A DNA stretch of 7,920 bases from an uncultured Bacteroides sp. (GTDB lineage Bacteria > Bacteroidota > Bacteroidia > Bacteroidales > Bacteroidaceae), in the NCBI GenBank assembly GCA_959606905.1, contig CAUHML010000150.1, forward strand, positions 1 through 7,920, given 5' to 3'. Both the position numbers and the translations under genes were made by a program. Positions 7,495 through 7,920 of this stretch are shown one piece after another (positions within the stretch are counted from its first letter, which is position 1; every line of letters starts with the position of its first letter). Under the pieces are notes generated by a model. That model was not told the DNA's origin. It made no database searches and saw only the letters and a list, made by a program, of their open reading frames with translations.

Positions 7495-7502
7495 CAAATA
7501 TA
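7495..7502 (-). promoter_or_regulatory. clpC: -7 element for clpC
   Basis: The minus strand reads TATATTTG, an exact TAnnTTTG match and identical to the -7 of the patatin-barrel gene. The nearest upstream TTG (7528-7526) is 23 bp away, longer than the usual 19-21, so the -33 contact is weak. Transcription would start near 7488, leaving a leader of about 28 nt before the ATG. Confidence 0.65.
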
Positions 7503-7837
7503 CGCATTAAATCAGGTTTGTATTGCAATATTTGCTTTATTTCTTATATCTACAAATGGCGTGCCATAAAAACAGTGTATTTGTATTATATATAAGGTAT
7601 AACAAATATCAGACTATTTATTACTGTTATTAGCCTTGTTTTATTTCTAACATTTATTGTTTTTCTCATTTTGTTTTCGTATTTTAAAGTTTAGCTAAAG
7701 ATCCTACAAGGAAAGCTTTAGGATGTCTATGAGAAGAATAAAACTTTCTTCCTAAAAACTTTCGTATATCGGGGAAAAGTAGTACTTTAGCGTGGTTTTT
7801 CACAAACCGTAGAATGTATAATTAATAATCATTTTAA
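7503..7837. other. Divergent clpC/gyrA intergenic region with several dyad repeats
   Basis: This 335-bp gene-free stretch lies between the clpC -7 element and gyrA. It is strongly AT-rich and T-rich on the plus strand from about 7636 to 7690. I see no credible small ORF or RNA gene. It holds several inverted repeats: ATGGC-GT-GCCAT (7556-7567), TATTTGT/ACAAATA (7578-7584 and 7602-7608), palindrome TTTAGCTAAA (7690-7699), CTAAAG/CTTTAG (7695-7700 and 7716-7721), and GAAGAA/TTCTTC (7733-7738 and 7746-7751). None of the hairpins is followed by a T-run typical of a terminator, so operator or leader roles are the likelier options, if any. Confidence 0.6.
7760..7790 (+). promoter_or_regulatory. gyrA: Candidate gyrA promoter
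   Basis: The plus strand has TACTTTAG at 7783-7790, one mismatch from TAnnTTTG. TTTC at 7760-7763 lies about 19 bp upstream in place of the -33 TTTG. Transcription would start near 7797 and leave a leader of about 40 nt. This is the best match in the spacer, but both boxes are imperfect. No Shine-Dalgarno sequence precedes the ATG. Confidence 0.4.
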
Positions 7838-7920
7838 ATGCTTGAACAAGACAGAATTATAAAGATTAACATCGAGGAGGAAATGAAGTCATCGTACATT
7901 GACTACTCCATGTCGGTCAT
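7838..7920 (+). CDS. gyrA: DNA gyrase subunit A, N-terminal fragment (runs off the window)
   Basis: Only the first 27 complete codons are present. They begin MLEQDRIIKINIEEEMK and continue SSYIDYSMSVI. The IEEEMKSSYIDYSMSVI stretch is the characteristic start of type IIA topoisomerase A subunits, and the MLEQDRIIKIN opening is typical of Bacteroides GyrA rather than ParC. GyrA carries the DNA breakage-reunion tyrosine and, with GyrB, introduces negative supercoils. The catalytic tyrosine and quinolone-resistance region lie beyond the window. The gene is divergent from clpC with 377 bp between the two start codons. Because only the N-terminus is visible, a ParC-like paralogue cannot be strictly excluded. 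Confidence 0.93.
   Translation, partial: MLEQDRIIKINIEEEMKSSYIDYSMSV

Noticed and set aside
7461..7560. CtsR- or CIRCE-type heat-shock operator upstream of clpC
   Set aside because: No GGTCAAA-type direct repeats or TTAGCACTC-N9-GAGTGCTAA inverted repeat are seen. Only an ATTGCAAT palindrome (7522-7529) of unknown relevance occurs.
7503..7837. Small RNA or riboswitch in the clpC/gyrA spacer
   Set aside because: Several dyads exist, but no promoter-plus-terminator pair delimits an RNA and no known riboswitch motif was recognised.

Overview
The window reads as a chromosomal core region of a Bacteroides-type organism (order Bacteroidales). Three things support this. The GyrA N-terminus at the right edge has the Bacteroides form. 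HtpG is a long version with a C-terminal insertion. Recognisable promoters follow the Bacteroides primary sigma pattern (-7 TAnnTTTG, with a TTG-type -33 element in some) and there is little Shine-Dalgarno complementarity. The sequence is AT-rich, with compact intergenic gaps and intrinsic terminators.

Layout, left to right. Positions 1-84 hold a likely promoter firing out of the window to the left. Positions 85-248 hold a leftward tRNA-Arg(ACG) unit with its own promoter and a strong terminator. Positions 277-2574 encode, leftward, an exported patatin-like phospholipase fused to a POTRA/Omp85 beta-barrel (type Vd autotransporter-like). Positions 2744-4789 encode the Hsp90 chaperone HtpG, leftward, closed by an intrinsic terminator at 2671-2711. 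Positions 4926-7460 encode the AAA+ unfoldase ClpC, leftward, closed by a terminator at 4856-4885. Positions 7461-7837 are the divergent clpC/gyrA control region, rich in small dyad repeats. From 7838 to the window end is the rightward start of gyrA.

HtpG and ClpC are both cytosolic protein quality-control factors and sit next to each other on the same strand. The strong terminator between them argues for separate transcripts rather than a simple operon. The patatin-barrel protein belongs to the cell envelope and has its own -7 element. No terminator is visible between it and the tRNA-Arg, so read-through is possible.

I found no mobile element, CRISPR array, defence cassette or clearly new system. 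The observations most worth a second look are sub-gene ones. The tRNA-Arg appears to carry an A19-U56 pair in place of the near-universal G19-C56. HtpG has altered ATP-lid residues and a charged insertion of about 66 residues in its C-terminal domain. The patatin-barrel protein has a signal-peptide start that differs from the longest open frame. The clpC/gyrA spacer carries dyad elements that might be operators.
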